From Bacteroidota bacterium (lineage in GTDB: Bacteria > Bacteroidota > Bacteroidia > Flavobacteriales_D > Crocinitomicaceae), in contig JASBTZ010000008.1 in NCBI GenBank assembly GCA_030148165.1, positions 1 to 64,000 of the forward strand: a stretch of 64,000 nt of DNA, in the 5' to 3' direction. Shown here piece after piece: positions 63,884 to 64,000 of this stretch (position 1 is its first letter; the number at the start of each line of letters is the position of its first letter). Position numbers and translations under genes: made by a program. The notes under the pieces are model-generated. The model worked only from the letters and a program-made list of their open reading frames with translations, did no database searches and was not told the origin of the DNA.

Positions 63884-64000
63884 TCACTTTTCAATTTGTT
63901 TCAGGCATGTTTCAACAAAGGAGGCGTATTGAACACTGCGAGTATATAGTACATAAAGATCATCACCTTGAACACTTATATATAGAGGCATTGGATGATA
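63884..64000 (-). CDS. 3' end of a fifth minus-strand array gene (truncated by the window)
   Basis: An open frame of 38 codons runs from the right edge to a TGA at 63884-63886. The residues look like real protein (YISVQGDDLYVLYTR, then FVETCLKQIEK). No family can be named. It fits the pattern of one minus-strand gene between repeats, since repeat copy D follows it. Confidence 0.5.
   Translation of the reverse strand, partial: YHPMPLYISVQGDDLYVLYTRSVQYASFVETCLKQIEK

Noticed and set aside
1-64000. tRNA, rRNA, IS elements, prophage, riboswitches
   Set aside because: The intergenic gaps are short and I saw no cloverleaf, rRNA segment, transposase, phage gene or recognisable riboswitch fold.

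Overview
The window is a 64 kb piece of a low-GC chromosome from a gliding-type member of the Bacteroidetes, probably a marine or freshwater Flavobacteriales relative. The evidence is: several proteins with type IX secretion (T9SS) C-terminal sorting domains, both type A and type B; the gldF-gldG gliding ABC transporter genes; a DUF5916 barrel, a CarboxypepD_reg TonB-type receptor and a TPR-SpoIIE phosphatase; two bacillithiol genes; and at least sixteen perfect TANNTTTG -7 promoter boxes placed just upstream of genes. I see no rRNA, tRNA, IS element, prophage or CRISPR array. No gene-free stretch exceeds 300 bases.

Layout. 1-4.5 kb: two related T9SS type B surface proteins (the first cut by the window edge) with a small exported protein between them. 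4.5-15 kb: housekeeping genes (proline dehydrogenase, aroB, a MerR regulator, a queuosine-precursor transporter, an MFS exporter, msrB and msrA, a leucine-rich-repeat lipoprotein, a CPBP protease with AMP nucleosidase, nth with a TPR protein). 15-18.5 kb: an envelope operon (lipoprotein, FadL/PorV-like barrel, helix-hairpin-helix barrel protein). 18.5-26.4 kb: dnaX with a likely frameshift or slippage site, a cyclophilin, bshC, a TonB-type receptor and rimK with a RimB-like aspartic peptidase. 26.5-32.6 kb: SpoIIE phosphatase, DUF5916 barrel, TerB-like protein and dnaN. 32.7-36.3 kb: gldF-gldG-DUF4340 operon. 36.4-46.2 kb: an SDR enzyme, a T9SS-exported subtilisin, a LamG protein, a SAM-cleaving enzyme, phoH-purC and a large AsmA protein. 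46.4-53.6 kb: a ResB-CcsA cytochrome c maturation fusion with bshB1, then a cysteine desulfurase-glycosyltransferase-GreA-like operon. 53.6-59.8 kb: a VWA protein, a T9SS thioredoxin-like protein with a metal-binding barrel fusion, and a large SprB-repeat T9SS protein.

From 60.5 kb to the right edge the character changes. Five short genes of unknown function, all on the minus strand and mostly exported, are separated by related intergenic repeats of 160-210 bases built from small hairpin modules. In the three full copies the repeat sits 14-21 bases after the stop codon of the preceding gene, so the unit looks like gene plus repeat, as in a cassette array. This is the strongest candidate for an undescribed system. 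I see no recombinase in the window and no classical attC core, so a REP-type repeat family is the main alternative.

Other points of note: dnaX carries a run of ten A exactly where a -1 shift turns a 371-residue gamma form into a 573-residue tau form; five genes start exactly five bases after the -7 box, which predicts leaderless mRNAs; four convergent gene pairs share a four-base reciprocal stop; endonuclease III lacks the iron-sulfur cysteines; and an outer-membrane barrel is fused to a heavy-metal-associated domain.
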